Positions 29,376 to 38,213 of a DNA stretch of 64,000 bases are shown here, in pieces. The position numbers and the translations under genes were made by a program. How positions within the stretch are numbered: the stretch's first letter is position 1; every line of letters starts with the position of its first letter. This DNA is from Sinorhizobium sp. A49 (GTDB lineage Bacteria; Pseudomonadota; Alphaproteobacteria; Rhizobiales; Rhizobiaceae). The stretch spans positions 26,405-90,404 of the forward strand of contig NZ_MUNW01000077.1 of NCBI RefSeq assembly GCF_002002725.1, given 5' to 3'. The notes below the pieces were generated by a model that saw nothing but the letters and a program-made list of their open reading frames with translations, did no database searches and was not told the DNA's origin.

Positions 29376-29389
29376 ACCTTACGCCAACC

Positions 29390-29869
29390 TCAGCCTTTCA
29401 TGCGTTCCGGAATCGGTACGCCCTGAAAGCTCTTGAGGGTATCGAGCACGATCGACGTCTTGACGTGCTGAACGCTGTCATGCGGCAAGAGCACATCGTT
29501 GACGAAGCGCGAAAGGCCGGCAAGATCGGGTGTCACCACCCGCAGGTGATAGTCCATCTCCCCGGTCAGCGCGTAAGCTTCCAGAACCTCCGGCAGGCTG
29601 GAGATCAGCTTGCCGAAACGCTTGGCGTTGTCGCGGTTGTGGGTGGCGAGCGTCACCGAAATCACCACCATCAGGTCGAGCCCGAGCTTCTGCCGGTCGA
29701 TCTGCGCCTGATAGCCGGTAATGAACCCCTCGGCTTCCAGGCGGGTGCGGCGCCGCGAGCATTGCGAGGGCGAAAGGGCGATGCGCTCCGACAGCTCGTT
29801 GTTGGTGAGATGCCCGTCGCGCTGCAGTTCGCTGAGGATCTTGAGATCGAACCCGTCAAGCTGCTCCAT
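29390..29869 (-). CDS. Lrp/AsnC-family regulator divergent from hpd
   Basis: A 159-residue feast/famine regulator with an N-terminal HTH (LDGFDLKILSELQRDGHLTNNELSERIALSPSQCSRRRTRLEAEG) and a C-terminal RAM ligand domain (LPEVLEAYALTGEMDYHLRVVTPDL). It is transcribed away from hpd across a 152-bp spacer, so it most likely controls hpd in response to tyrosine or phenylalanine (inference). Start ATG 29869 has AGGA eight bases upstream. Confidence 0.9.
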   Translation of the reverse strand: MEQLDGFDLKILSELQRDGHLTNNELSERIALSPSQCSRRRTRLEAEGFITGYQAQIDRQKLGLDLMVVISVTLATHNRDNAKRFGKLISSLPEVLEAYALTGEMDYHLRVVTPDLAGLSRFVNDVLLPHDSVQHVKTSIVLDTLKSFQGVPIPERMKG

Positions 29870-29892
29870 TCATGCATCCTTATACAGCATTT

Positions 29893-29907
29893 CGCACGTT
29901 TCGTGCG
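29893..29907. promoter_or_regulatory. Inverted repeat in the asnC/hpd spacer
   Basis: CGCACG-TTT-CGTGCG, a perfect 6-bp palindrome 23 bases upstream of the AsnC start. It may be a binding site for this regulator, but AsnC-type sites are weakly defined. Confidence 0.35.
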
Positions 29908-30021
29908 GCATCCTGCCCAAAACACGCAAGAATACAAGCATCATGCATCGGATTTGCGTCATACTCCAGCAAAGTTTGGAGGCCAGAGCGATCTGGAGAA
30001 CTTAAATAGAGGAGACTTCCG

Positions 30022-31134
30022 ATGGGCCCGTTCCCACATGATGCCCCGCCCGCAACGATCACGGCGGAAAACCCGGCCGGTACGGATGGCTTCGAATTTG
30101 TCGAATTCGCCCATCCGGAGCCGGAGAAGCTCGCCGAGCTCTTTACCCGCATGGGCTACAGCCCTGTTGCCAGGCACAAGAGCAAGAACATCACCGTCTG
30201 GCGACAGGGCGACATCAACTACATCCTGAACGCAGAACCGGGCTCGCACGCCATGCGCTTCGTCGACGAACACGGCCCCTGCGCCCCGTCGATGGCCTGG
30301 CGCGTGGTCGATGCCAAACATGCCTTCGATCACGCGGTCTCAAAGGGCGCCGTCCCCTACGAAGGCACCGACAAGTGTCTCGATGTCCCGGCGATCGTCG
30401 GCATCGGCGGATCGCTGCTCTATTTCGTCGAGACCTACGGCGCCAAGGGCTCGGCCTATGAGGCCGAATTCGAATGGGCCGGCGAGCGCAATCCCAAGCC
30501 GGAAGGCGTCGGTTTCTATTATCTCGACCACCTGACGCACAACGTCTATCGCGGCAACATGGACAAGTGGTGGGCCTTCTACCGCGAGCTGTTCAACTTC
30601 ACCCAGATCCATTTCTTCGACATCGACGGCCGCATCACCGGCCTCGTCAGCCGCGCGATCACCTCGCCCTGCGGCAAGATCCGCATTCCCTTGAACGAGT
30701 CCAAGGACGATACCAGCCAGATCGAGGAATATCTGCGCAAGTACAAGGGCGAAGGCATCCAGCACATTGCCGTTGGTACGGATGGCATCTACGACGCCAC
30801 CGACAAGCTGGCGGCCAATGACCTGAAGTTCATGCCAGGTCCGCCGGAAACCTATTACGACATGTCACACGCGCGTGTGCATGGCCACGACGAACCGATC
30901 GAGCGGATGAAGAAGCACGGTATCCTGATCGACGGAGAAGGCGTGGTGAACGGTGGCATGACCAAGATCCTGCTGCAGATCTTCTCCAAGACGGTCATCG
31001 GACCGATCTTCTTCGAGTTCATCCAGCGCAAGGGTGACGAAGGGTTCGGCGAGGGCAATTTCCGCGCCCTGTTCGAATCGATCGAGGCAGACCAGATCCG
31101 TCGCGGCGAACTTGGGCCGCAGGCCGCCGAGTAG
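30022..31134 (+). CDS. hpd: 4-Hydroxyphenylpyruvate dioxygenase
   Basis: Converts 4-hydroxyphenylpyruvate to homogentisate, supplying HmgA. 370 residues, two vicinal-oxygen-chelate halves. The iron ligands are in YLDHLTHNVYRG (His near 171), GIQHIAVGTD (His near 249) and FFEFIQRKGDEGFGEGNF (Glu near 332). GAGGAG lies seven bases before the ATG. Followed by a classic terminator. Confidence 0.96.
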   Translation: MGPFPHDAPPATITAENPAGTDGFEFVEFAHPEPEKLAELFTRMGYSPVARHKSKNITVWRQGDINYILNAEPGSHAMRFVDEHGPCAPSMAWRVVDAKHAFDHAVSKGAVPYEGTDKCLDVPAIVGIGGSLLYFVETYGAKGSAYEAEFEWAGERNPKPEGVGFYYLDHLTHNVYRGNMDKWWAFYRELFNFTQIHFFDIDGRITGLVSRAITSPCGKIRIPLNESKDDTSQIEEYLRKYKGEGIQHIAVGTDGIYDATDKLAANDLKFMPGPPETYYDMSHARVHGHDEPIERMKKHGILIDGEGVVNGGMTKILLQIFSKTVIGPIFFEFIQRKGDEGFGEGNFRALFESIEADQIRRGELGPQAAE

Positions 31135-31183
31135 CCCGGACAGCGCCTGCGTTGTCTTGCAGTGGCGCTTTTCTCAATCCGAT

Positions 31184-31216
31184 AAAAGCCTCTCGCCCGC
31201 TGGCGAGGGGCTTTTT
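31184..31216 (+). terminator. Intrinsic terminator after hpd
   Basis: Stem AAAAGCCTCTCGCC, loop CGCT, then GGCGAGGGGCTTTTT, with one G-T pair and a five-base T-run on the + strand. The A-rich left flank lets it also work for the convergent glycoside hydrolase gene. Confidence 0.9.
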
Positions 31217-31238
31217 GGTATAGGCCTCGTCACGGCCC

Positions 31239-32207
31239 TCAGTTCGTGGCGTCGTTGACCACACGCCAGTTCGGTCGACCGAGCTCATGCGGCCATTCAT
31301 GCACGTCCCGGTCATTGAAATAGACGACCTCGGCCAGGTTTGGGAAATCCGGGTCGGGTTCTGTGGCCGTGTCGATCCAGGACTGTATGTAGGGTTTGCT
31401 GCCCTGCCAACCGAGCTCGGCGACCCAGATCGGCTTGTTGTATTTGGCGACAAGATCGTAGCCGGGTTTCAGCGCCTGCTTGAAGGTCTGCGGACCGCCA
31501 TGCTCGATCGCGTCGTACGGTTCGAGACCGAACACCGAAAGTCCGACGAGATCGACATAGTCGTCACCCGGATAATATTCGCCGAGGTTCGGCAAACCCT
31601 TGGGCGACCACATCAGCTGCGCGTTGGGGACGCGCTTGCGCACGATATCCATCGCGTGTCGGTAGGCCTTGACGTAGTCCTGCGGCACCCATCCGGCCCA
31701 GGAGAACCGTCCGGAGGTGTCTTCCATCTCCTGCCCCCAACGCACGATGACAGGGCTCTTCAACTCTGCCAGCATGGCGGCGATCGCTTCCATGTTGGCG
31801 TCGTAGTCGCCCGCGAGCGTGCGGTCGCGCAGCTGAGTGGGCGTCAGCTTCCAGTCGAGAGACCAGGACCAGGGCTCGATGGTGACCAGGAGCTTGCGCT
31901 TGCGCTGAAGCGCGTAGGCGTCAGCCATGCGCAGCGATTCCAGATCCACGTCTTCCCATGGCAGGAACAGATGCTCCGTCGAAACATCGGCCTGACCGCC
32001 GAAATCGCCGTGTGGATCATAGGCCCCGAACCGCGTTCCGCCAGGGTGAATGACGGGGCGCTTGTCGGCCATTGTCTGCGTCTGACCTGCACTGCCATTG
32101 GCGGCAAGATCGGCCTTCTCCTGTGCCAACGCGGATACGAGACCTGCGCCGGACCCCAGATGAAGGGCGAGCGCTGTGCAGAGGGCGAATGCCAATTTGC
32201 GTTTCAT
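31239..32207 (-). CDS. Secreted GH26-like glycoside hydrolase of the polysaccharide operon
   Basis: A 322-residue exported protein with a Sec signal (MKRKLAFALCTALALHLGSGAGLVSALAQ). The TIM-barrel motifs PVIVRWGQEMED (acid/base Glu near residue 164) and KPIWVAELGW (nucleophile Glu near 270) resemble GH26/GH-A clan beta-glycanases. It is the last gene of the operon with the glycosyltransferase. A hydrolase co-transcribed with a synthase usually trims or releases the nascent polymer, as cellulase BcsZ does for cellulose (inference). Substrate unknown. Confidence 0.8.
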   Translation of the reverse strand: MKRKLAFALCTALALHLGSGAGLVSALAQEKADLAANGSAGQTQTMADKRPVIHPGGTRFGAYDPHGDFGGQADVSTEHLFLPWEDVDLESLRMADAYALQRKRKLLVTIEPWSWSLDWKLTPTQLRDRTLAGDYDANMEAIAAMLAELKSPVIVRWGQEMEDTSGRFSWAGWVPQDYVKAYRHAMDIVRKRVPNAQLMWSPKGLPNLGEYYPGDDYVDLVGLSVFGLEPYDAIEHGGPQTFKQALKPGYDLVAKYNKPIWVAELGWQGSKPYIQSWIDTATEPDPDFPNLAEVVYFNDRDVHEWPHELGRPNWRVVNDATN

Positions 32208-32208
32208 G

Positions 32209-32745
32209 TCATCCTCCTGTGGGGTTGCGACCGCTCTTCTTGGCCAGGAATTGGTCCTTCAGGCGCAACGCCTTTTCCGTGATTGCGTCGGAAGCGACGA
32301 GCTTCCTGTATTCGTCGCCGGGCTTCGGCTTGGCATGCTTGAAGACATACCACTCGCCATTCGGCACGCGCCGCTGGTAGATGGTGTCACCGATCTTGCT
32401 GTGCCCGAAGCAGGTGCGGGCAGGACCGGACCCATCGGCTGCCGTCCACCTTGCCTGCATGCACATCATGCCGAGGTCGCTGACATACCAGCTGCCTTCC
32501 GCAAACGAGCGTTTGCCCTTGTCGTCGACGAAGGCGACAAGCTTCCTGTCATGTGCGGTAAAGCGAGCGCCGCCCGTCGGCCATTGCCAGGTCTTGTTCC
32601 GGTAGAGGGAATAGACCTCGTAGGCGCTGAGCGGGATCGGCTTGATCTCCATCTTCGCCCTGGCCGGTTGCGCGCCCGTATAGGCCGCGAAGGCTGCGAG
32701 AGGCAGCAGAAGCGGCAGAAGCAATACATTCATGGACCGTTTCAT
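32209..32745 (-). CDS. Exported DUF995 family protein
   Basis: 178 residues from ATG 32745 (GAGGAG nine bases upstream). A signal peptide (MKRSMNVLLLPLLLPLAAFAAYTGAQPARA) precedes a domain with the DUF995 pattern: EVYSLYRNKTWQWPTGGARF near residue 40, GSWYVSDLGMMCMQARW near 85, and DTIYQRRVPNGEWYVF near 120. Function unknown. It sits between the synthase and hydrolase genes, so a periplasmic accessory role in polymer handling is plausible. Confidence 0.75.
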   Translation of the reverse strand: MKRSMNVLLLPLLLPLAAFAAYTGAQPARAKMEIKPIPLSAYEVYSLYRNKTWQWPTGGARFTAHDRKLVAFVDDKGKRSFAEGSWYVSDLGMMCMQARWTAADGSGPARTCFGHSKIGDTIYQRRVPNGEWYVFKHAKPKPGDEYRKLVASDAITEKALRLKDQFLAKKSGRNPTGG

Positions 32746-32802
32746 CACTTTTTCTCCTCGCTTGAGGGGCATTTGCGGTGAAGGGCCTGAGGCAAGCTGC
32801 AT

Positions 32803-34761
32803 TTACAGCGATGCCTGAAGCCGCCCAACCTTGGCTGTAACCCTCGTCTCCGTCACCTCCGGCACGCCGGAGCCTTTCCCCAGCCCGTCTGTTGCGGCTG
32901 GCGAAAACCCTTTCCATTTCAAACGAAACCGCACGACCCTGAGGTCAGAGCCGCCCTGCCCGGCACCGGCGACCGAAAACTTCGCTTCGGTCAGCCCGAC
33001 AAAGCCAAGCCCCTGAGAAAGCGCTTCTGTGGCCTCTGCGCCATGGCGCACAGCCGACTGCCCCGACAGAACCGAGATAACCACGAGGCAGCCGCCGGTC
33101 AGCGCCGTCATCGCCGTGCGCGGAACGAGGGCAAGGCGGTTTTCCCGCGCATGCTGGATATGGATGGTGGCGGCGAGCCCGGCATAGATGAGGGCATTGA
33201 TGCCGGTAAAGATGTAGAAGCCACGCGCCGTCCCCGCGTCCGAGACCAGCCACAGCGCAAGGGCGGAGCCGAGCGACAACAGGAGGTAGGGCATCATCAC
33301 GCGCAACGGCAAAGATGCCGCAGGCCCCGTGCCCTTGGGCGTGATACGGAAGTCGACGAACGAGCCGCTGATGTGATCACGCACGGCCGCCACGCAGCCA
33401 AGCAGCGACCACGGCCAGCGGGCAAAGAGAAACAGCATGCCTTCCCAGCTGAGCACCCGCGCATCGTAGGGCCGGAACGTGCCGGTCGAGCGCCAGAAAT
33501 AGGCGAGGCCAACCAGAACCAGCGACAGCGGCGCAAAATGCAGCACGAAGTCGGGATAGGTGGCGGCAACGAAGCTGCGCCCCATGACCAGCGCAATGAT
33601 CGGCAGGAGGAACATCAGCGCCATGAACAGGGAAAACAGTGGATACCAGAGCTGGGAAAAGACGAACTGGAACTTCAGCCGCAGCGGCAGTTTCGGCACG
33701 TAGATCGGCGAATACTTGAGCAGGATCGTCACCAGGCTGCGCGACCACTGGAACTCCTGGATGACGAGATCGGCAAAGGTTGCCGGTCCATCCCCATGGG
33801 CGATCGCCTGCAGCGCATGCACGCCCTTCCAGCCACCGGCATTCATCAACAGGGTGGTTGAATGGTCCTCGGCAAGCTCAGGCCCCAGGCCGCCGACCTC
33901 TCTCAGCGCCGCGGTGCGCACCGCATAGTGCGAGCCGATGCAAAGTGGCGCCCAGCCGTTGTTGTAGCCCGCCTGCAGCGAGCCGTGCAGGCTCGCTTCG
34001 GCGTGCAGACGGCCTCGCGCCGACCAACTGCGCGTCGCATTGGCATCGCAGATGCTCGGCGCCGAGACATAACCGACCTTCGGATCGCAGAACGGCCGCA
34101 GAACCTCGACGAGATAGGTCGGTTCGGGCACGTGATCGGCATCGAACTGGGCGACGAAATCGTAGCGGTCGTAGCCGTAGTGATCGTAGAAGTAGGCGAG
34201 GTTTCCTTCCTTGCAGCGGGTGCGCCGTGGCCAGGTGGCGCGATGATAGTCAGCCACGCCCTTGCGCGTCGAAAGGAACACGCCCTGCTGCGCGCACCAG
34301 TCGATCGTCTCGGGCGACGGATCTTCGTCTGCCAGCCACACGTCGTAGTCGCAGCCGATCTGGTCGAGCATTGCCAGCAGCGTCTTTCGAACGACGGCGA
34401 AAGGCTCCGACGGCGCCTTGGTCACCACCATGGCGATACGGCCCCGCGGAACGGCCTGGCCGCTCCTTCCCGCCACCTTGGCGCCTGCGAAAATGAAGAT
34501 GAAATAGGCGGGCAGCAACGTGATCCAGCCGACCACGATCGTAATCATGACGTAGGATGGCCAATGGGTGACATGGGTGGGGTCGAGCCACCAGGCCCAG
34601 AAGTACAGGAACGCCGCAACCCAGGCTGCGATGCCGAAAGCGTTCGCAACCCGCATGCGTTTGGAAAAGAGCGCAACGAGCGGCACCGGTGCATCCCCTG
34701 TTGGCGCGCCTGTCGACGCGTCGGTCCCGGCGAAATCGGCAGATGAGAACCTGCTCGTCAT
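32803..34761 (-). CDS. Cellulose-synthase-like family 2 glycosyltransferase
   Basis: A 652-residue inner-membrane processive glycosyltransferase. Two N-terminal helices (about 45-93) precede a GT-A domain with ADEDPS (near 140), DFVAQFDADH (near 207) and the general-base region AEDHSTT (near 297). About six further helices follow, with a BcsA-like FVDFRITPKG between them. The usual QxxRW motif reads QEFQWSRS (near 338), with Ser where Trp is expected. There is no obvious C-terminal PilZ domain. It overlaps the epimerase stop (ATGA). It resembles the glycosyltransferase of the S. meliloti uxs1-uxe operon that makes an arabinose-containing polysaccharide (recalled, not searched). Confidence 0.85.
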   Translation of the reverse strand: MTSRFSSADFAGTDASTGAPTGDAPVPLVALFSKRMRVANAFGIAAWVAAFLYFWAWWLDPTHVTHWPSYVMITIVVGWITLLPAYFIFIFAGAKVAGRSGQAVPRGRIAMVVTKAPSEPFAVVRKTLLAMLDQIGCDYDVWLADEDPSPETIDWCAQQGVFLSTRKGVADYHRATWPRRTRCKEGNLAYFYDHYGYDRYDFVAQFDADHVPEPTYLVEVLRPFCDPKVGYVSAPSICDANATRSWSARGRLHAEASLHGSLQAGYNNGWAPLCIGSHYAVRTAALREVGGLGPELAEDHSTTLLMNAGGWKGVHALQAIAHGDGPATFADLVIQEFQWSRSLVTILLKYSPIYVPKLPLRLKFQFVFSQLWYPLFSLFMALMFLLPIIALVMGRSFVAATYPDFVLHFAPLSLVLVGLAYFWRSTGTFRPYDARVLSWEGMLFLFARWPWSLLGCVAAVRDHISGSFVDFRITPKGTGPAASLPLRVMMPYLLLSLGSALALWLVSDAGTARGFYIFTGINALIYAGLAATIHIQHARENRLALVPRTAMTALTGGCLVVISVLSGQSAVRHGAEATEALSQGLGFVGLTEAKFSVAGAGQGGSDLRVVRFRLKWKGFSPAATDGLGKGSGVPEVTETRVTAKVGRLQASL

Positions 34762-35741
34762 GACCGCACCTCCAGCCCGAAACCGGGAGCGGCCGTTTTG
34801 ATGATGGTTTCGATATCGGACAGCTGCGGCCGGAAGCCGAGCGTCTGGCGTGCCCGGGTGGTGTCGGCATAAAGCACCGGCGGATCGCCGTCCCGACGCG
34901 CCAAAAGCTGGACCGGAACCCGCCTGCGGGTGACCTGGTGAATGGCGTCGATCACCTGCCGGACGGATGTGCCGCGGCCCGAACCGAGGTTGGCCTTGAG
35001 CGGGTCGCCGCCGTTGCGCAGATAATCGACGGCGGCAACATGCGCCTCAGCCAGGTCCACGACGTGAATGTAGTCGCGGATGCAGGTGCCGTCCGGCGTC
35101 GCATAGTCGTCGCCGAAGACGTCGAGCCTGTCGACACGACCGGCCGCGGCCATCAATGCCCGCGGGATCAGGTGGGTCTCCGGGTCATGCCGCTCGGTCA
35201 GCTGCCCTTCAGGGTCGGCGCCTGCGGCATTGAAATAACGCAGGGCGACGGACCGGAACCCGTAGGCCCGGGCATAATCGCCAAGCATCAGCTCGATCAT
35301 CAGTTTTGTGCGGCCGTAAGGATTGACCGGCAGCTGGACGGTGTCCTCGGTGATCGGCAAGCGCGGCGGCACGCCATAGGTCGCACAGGTGCTGGAAAAG
35401 ACGATGCGGTTCAGCCCCGCCTGACGGCAGGCCTCCAGCAAAGAAACGCTGCCGGCGACATTGTTGCGGTAGTATTTTCCGGGATCCTCGACCGATTCCC
35501 CGACATAGGCGGAGGCGGCAAAATGGATCAGACACTCGGGCCTGAAGGTCTGGATCGCCTCGACGATCCGTCCCGTGTCTTCAAGCCCTCCCTCGACCAA
35601 CGGTCCCCAGCGGACATTGGTGCGATGCCCCGTCGACAGGTTGTCGAAGACAACAGGCAGGATGCCGGCCGCAGCGAGGCGCTTGCAGGTATGGCTGCCT
35701 ATGAAGCCGGCTCCGCCGGTGACAAGAACGACGCGCGACAT
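34758..35741 (-). CDS. uxe: UDP-sugar 4-epimerase (UDP-xylose/UDP-galactose type)
   Basis: An extended short-chain dehydrogenase of 327 residues. The NAD motif is VVLVTGGAGFIGSHTCKRL, the catalytic pair is YGRTK (near residue 147), and the Ser/Thr triad member lies in FSSTCATYG. GalE-type blocks are LRYFNAAGADPEG and GTCIRDYIHVVDLAEAH. Directly after a UDP-xylose synthase gene, the natural reading is interconversion of UDP-xylose and UDP-arabinopyranose, possibly also UDP-glucose/galactose. GalE is the alternative. Start ATG 35741; the ORF upstream is inside the uxs gene. Confidence 0.82.
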   Translation of the reverse strand: MSRVVLVTGGAGFIGSHTCKRLAAAGILPVVFDNLSTGHRTNVRWGPLVEGGLEDTGRIVEAIQTFRPECLIHFAASAYVGESVEDPGKYYRNNVAGSVSLLEACRQAGLNRIVFSSTCATYGVPPRLPITEDTVQLPVNPYGRTKLMIELMLGDYARAYGFRSVALRYFNAAGADPEGQLTERHDPETHLIPRALMAAAGRVDRLDVFGDDYATPDGTCIRDYIHVVDLAEAHVAAVDYLRNGGDPLKANLGSGRGTSVRQVIDAIHQVTRRRVPVQLLARRDGDPPVLYADTTRARQTLGFRPQLSDIETIIKTAAPGFGLEVRS

Positions 35742-35742
35742 A

Positions 35743-36783
35743 TCATACCGCCTCTCCCGCCACGGCGAGATCTGATGTGCCCAGGCGGCGATCAAAATAG
35801 GCAATGGCGCGGTGAAGCCCTTCGCGGAGCGCGATCTTCGGTTCCCAGCCGAGCTCTGCCATCGCCTGGGAAATATCCGGTCGGCGCTGACGCGGATCGT
35901 CGACGGCCGCTGCACGATGGACGATGGACGAGCGCGAGCCGGTCATCGAGCGGACCATCTCGGCAAGTTCGAGAACCGTGAACTCGCCCGGGTTTCCGAG
36001 GTTGATCGGACCGATGCAATTGTCGTCCGAGATCGACAGTCGGATGAAGCCCTCGATGAGATCGTCGACATAACAGAAGGAGCGCGTCTGCTGGCCGTCG
36101 CCATAGATCGTGAGGTCCTTGCCAAGCAGCGCCTGGACCACGAAATTCGAGATCACACGTCCGTCGTCGGGGCGCATGCGCGGCCCATAGGTGTTGAAGA
36201 TCCGCGCAACCTTCGTCTTCACCCCATAGGTGCGGTGATAGTCGAAGAACAAGGTTTCCGCCGATCGTTTGCCCTCATCGTAGCAGGCCCGCGGCCCGAT
36301 GGGGTTGACGTTGCCGAAGTAGCTTTCGCGCTGCGGGCTGTGCAGCGGATCGCCGTAGACCTCCGACGTGGAGGACTGCACAACCGTGGCTCCGGTGGCC
36401 CGGGCGTTCTCCAGAACGTTCATGGCGCCGAGCACATTGGTCATCAACGTTCCCACCGGGTCGGCCTGGTAATCCGGCGGCGACGCTGGCGAGGCGAAGT
36501 TGAAGATGACGTCGACATCGAAAAGGAAGGGCTTGCGAACGTCGTGTTCCACAATGTGGAAGCGGCTTATCTCGCTGAGGTGGGAAAGGTTCTCCCGACG
36601 CCCGGTCGAGAAATTGTCGAGGCAGACGACGCTGTGCCCCAGAGAAAGAAGTCTTTCGCAAAGATGTGACCCGAGAAATCCGCCGCCTCCGGTCACCAGT
36701 ATTCGTTTGGGTATGCCTGCAACTTTCTTGAGAAAATCCTGTCTGTCGACGACCGACAGATCACCGCGACCGACCTTACGCAT
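35743..36783 (-). CDS. uxs1: UDP-glucuronate decarboxylase (UDP-xylose synthase)
   Basis: A 346-residue extended SDR that turns UDP-glucuronate into UDP-xylose. NAD motif [38 protein letters not shown] (UXS-specific), catalytic YDEGKRSAE (near residue 176) and [22 protein letters not shown]. The start is ATG 36783 with GGAGG six bases upstream; a GTG eight codons earlier has none. First gene of the polysaccharide operon, one base before the epimerase start, preceded by a long AT-rich non-coding stretch. Confidence 0.9.
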   Translation of the reverse strand: MRKVGRGDLSVVDRQDFLKKVAGIPKRILVTGGGGFLGSHLCERLLSLGHSVVCLDNFSTGRRENLSHLSEISRFHIVEHDVRKPFLFDVDVIFNFASPASPPDYQADPVGTLMTNVLGAMNVLENARATGATVVQSSTSEVYGDPLHSPQRESYFGNVNPIGPRACYDEGKRSAETLFFDYHRTYGVKTKVARIFNTYGPRMRPDDGRVISNFVVQALLGKDLTIYGDGQQTRSFCYVDDLIEGFIRLSISDDNCIGPINLGNPGEFTVLELAEMVRSMTGSRSSIVHRAAAVDDPRQRRPDISQAMAELGWEPKIALREGLHRAIAYFDRRLGTSDLAVAGEAV

Positions 36784-37412
36784 TACACACCTCCAATTAT
36801 TATACACACCATTGCATCTGGTGATTGGAGACGAGCCATGAATGAAAGCTACAATAAGGAATTATTCTTTATCAAGAATTCAAAACACAACCCGACACTA
36901 TAAATGAAAAAATAGAAGAACCACGAATTCTTCCGGAACATTTACCGCATGAGTAAATTAGCAAATTATTAATCAATAGTCAATGATAATATAGAATAAT
37001 AAAAATACGATGCCTAAAATCATCAAGTTATAATAGTACATCTGCATCAAATTGATAGAAATACGCACAAGCGACCACGGATATAGCCGAGAGTTAAGAA
37101 GTATAGTTAACTTCACCGGAGCAGGCCGACTGAATCCACCACCATAGAAAGGCAGTTATTTCCTGGGCCGGCTATCCCGCTTCGGCTCTCTATACGTCCA
37201 TGCTTTCGCTGCCTGTCGGCGGGACACCACGTCCGCAGCACGACGACCTTGTTAGCGGCCACGGCAATACCTGCCGCGCCCGCCCGGATCGCCACACCAA
37301 ACTTCAAAATAACGCCAGAGCATTCGAGCAAACACAGAATCTCAGTCCACATCGCTGACATTCGCCAAGAGACGAAGAGCGATGGAAACCTCAGTTCCGA
37401 TGCCTTACGGCG
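36784..37412. other. Non-coding region upstream of the polysaccharide operon, AT-rich core
   Basis: 629 bases with no credible gene. Roughly 36840-37110 is strikingly AT-rich against the high-GC surroundings and presumably contains the uxs1 promoter and leader. Such tracts in rhizobia attract silencers like MucR (inference). A palindrome AGTTAA-N9-TTAACT lies at 37092-37112. The 82-codon minus-strand ORF at 37113-37361 has no recognisable family. Confidence 0.6.
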
Positions 37413-38213
37413 TCAATTTTTCCAGCGCGAAGAAAACGGTCCTGCCGCATGTTCGGAATCCGCGTCGGTGGTGAAATAGCGCGATGCCGCTTCGGTGCGG
37501 TTGCGCACGTTCATCTTCTTATAGATGTTGCGGACGTGAACTTTCACGGTGTTTTCCGACAATCCAAGACGATCGGCGATGATCTTGTTCTGGGTCCCCA
37601 TGCAGATCAGGTCGAGGATCTGCACTTCGCGCGTCGTCAACCCACCCAGACTGGCTTCCCGGCGCCGCTTTGCGGCATTGGCATAGACAGCCGCATCGGA
37701 TACTTCTGCCTGCCGGCCATAATGCTTGGTCGAGGCAAAGGGATCCACCGACAGCCGTCGCAACAGCGCAGCGGGGAAATGTTCGCCCCCCTTCATCAGC
37801 AGATCGATCGCCGCGAGGCAGACATCGAGGTGCAGATTGAGAGGAAGAACGCCATGGATCAGCCGCTCTTCGACGAAGCCGGCGATCGACGGATCGAGCT
37901 CTTCGGCATTGTCCACCACCAATCCGATCGAGGCCTTGGGATGGAACTCGTGGATTGTCCGCAGAATGGTCGGAAACGTTTTGGGGGACATGCGGTAGAG
38001 CATGATCAGACTTACATCGACGAGGTTGCCGTCGAGCAAATTGTCGGGGTCGGAAAGACTGACGACGTCATGCCCAGGAAACCGCGAGCCGACCGCCTGC
38101 ATGAGGCACTCGGCGAACAGGTCGATCTTGGCAAGCATGACAATCTTTTTCTTTTGCGACAAAGCTTTGTTGTTATCTTCAAAATCGCCCACGTTGGAGC
38201 CTTCAGGATGCAT
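37413..38213 (-). CDS. LuxR-type transcriptional regulator with degenerate receiver-like N-terminus
   Basis: 266 residues from ATG 38213, which has AAGGAGG five to six bases upstream; an ATG eight codons earlier lacks one. The C-terminal quarter is a NarL/FixJ HTH: LTTREVQILDLICMGTQNKIIADRLGLSENTVKVHVRNIYKKMNVRNRTEAA. The N-terminal ~130 residues look like a receiver fold (KIVMLAKIDLFAECLMQAV, VSLIMLYRMSP) but the usual phospho-acceptor Asp is not evident, so control may be ligand- or partner-based. It lies between the polysaccharide operon and the divergent secretion locus and could regulate both (inference). Confidence 0.85.
   Translation of the reverse strand: MHPEGSNVGDFEDNNKALSQKKKIVMLAKIDLFAECLMQAVGSRFPGHDVVSLSDPDNLLDGNLVDVSLIMLYRMSPKTFPTILRTIHEFHPKASIGLVVDNAEELDPSIAGFVEERLIHGVLPLNLHLDVCLAAIDLLMKGGEHFPAALLRRLSVDPFASTKHYGRQAEVSDAAVYANAAKRRREASLGGLTTREVQILDLICMGTQNKIIADRLGLSENTVKVHVRNIYKKMNVRNRTEAASRYFTTDADSEHAAGPFSSRWKN

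Noticed and set aside
37113..37361. An 82-codon minus-strand ORF between uxs1 and luxR
   Set aside because: No family motif, no ribosome site, and its start lies close to the luxR 3' side; could be a decayed fragment but cannot be supported.
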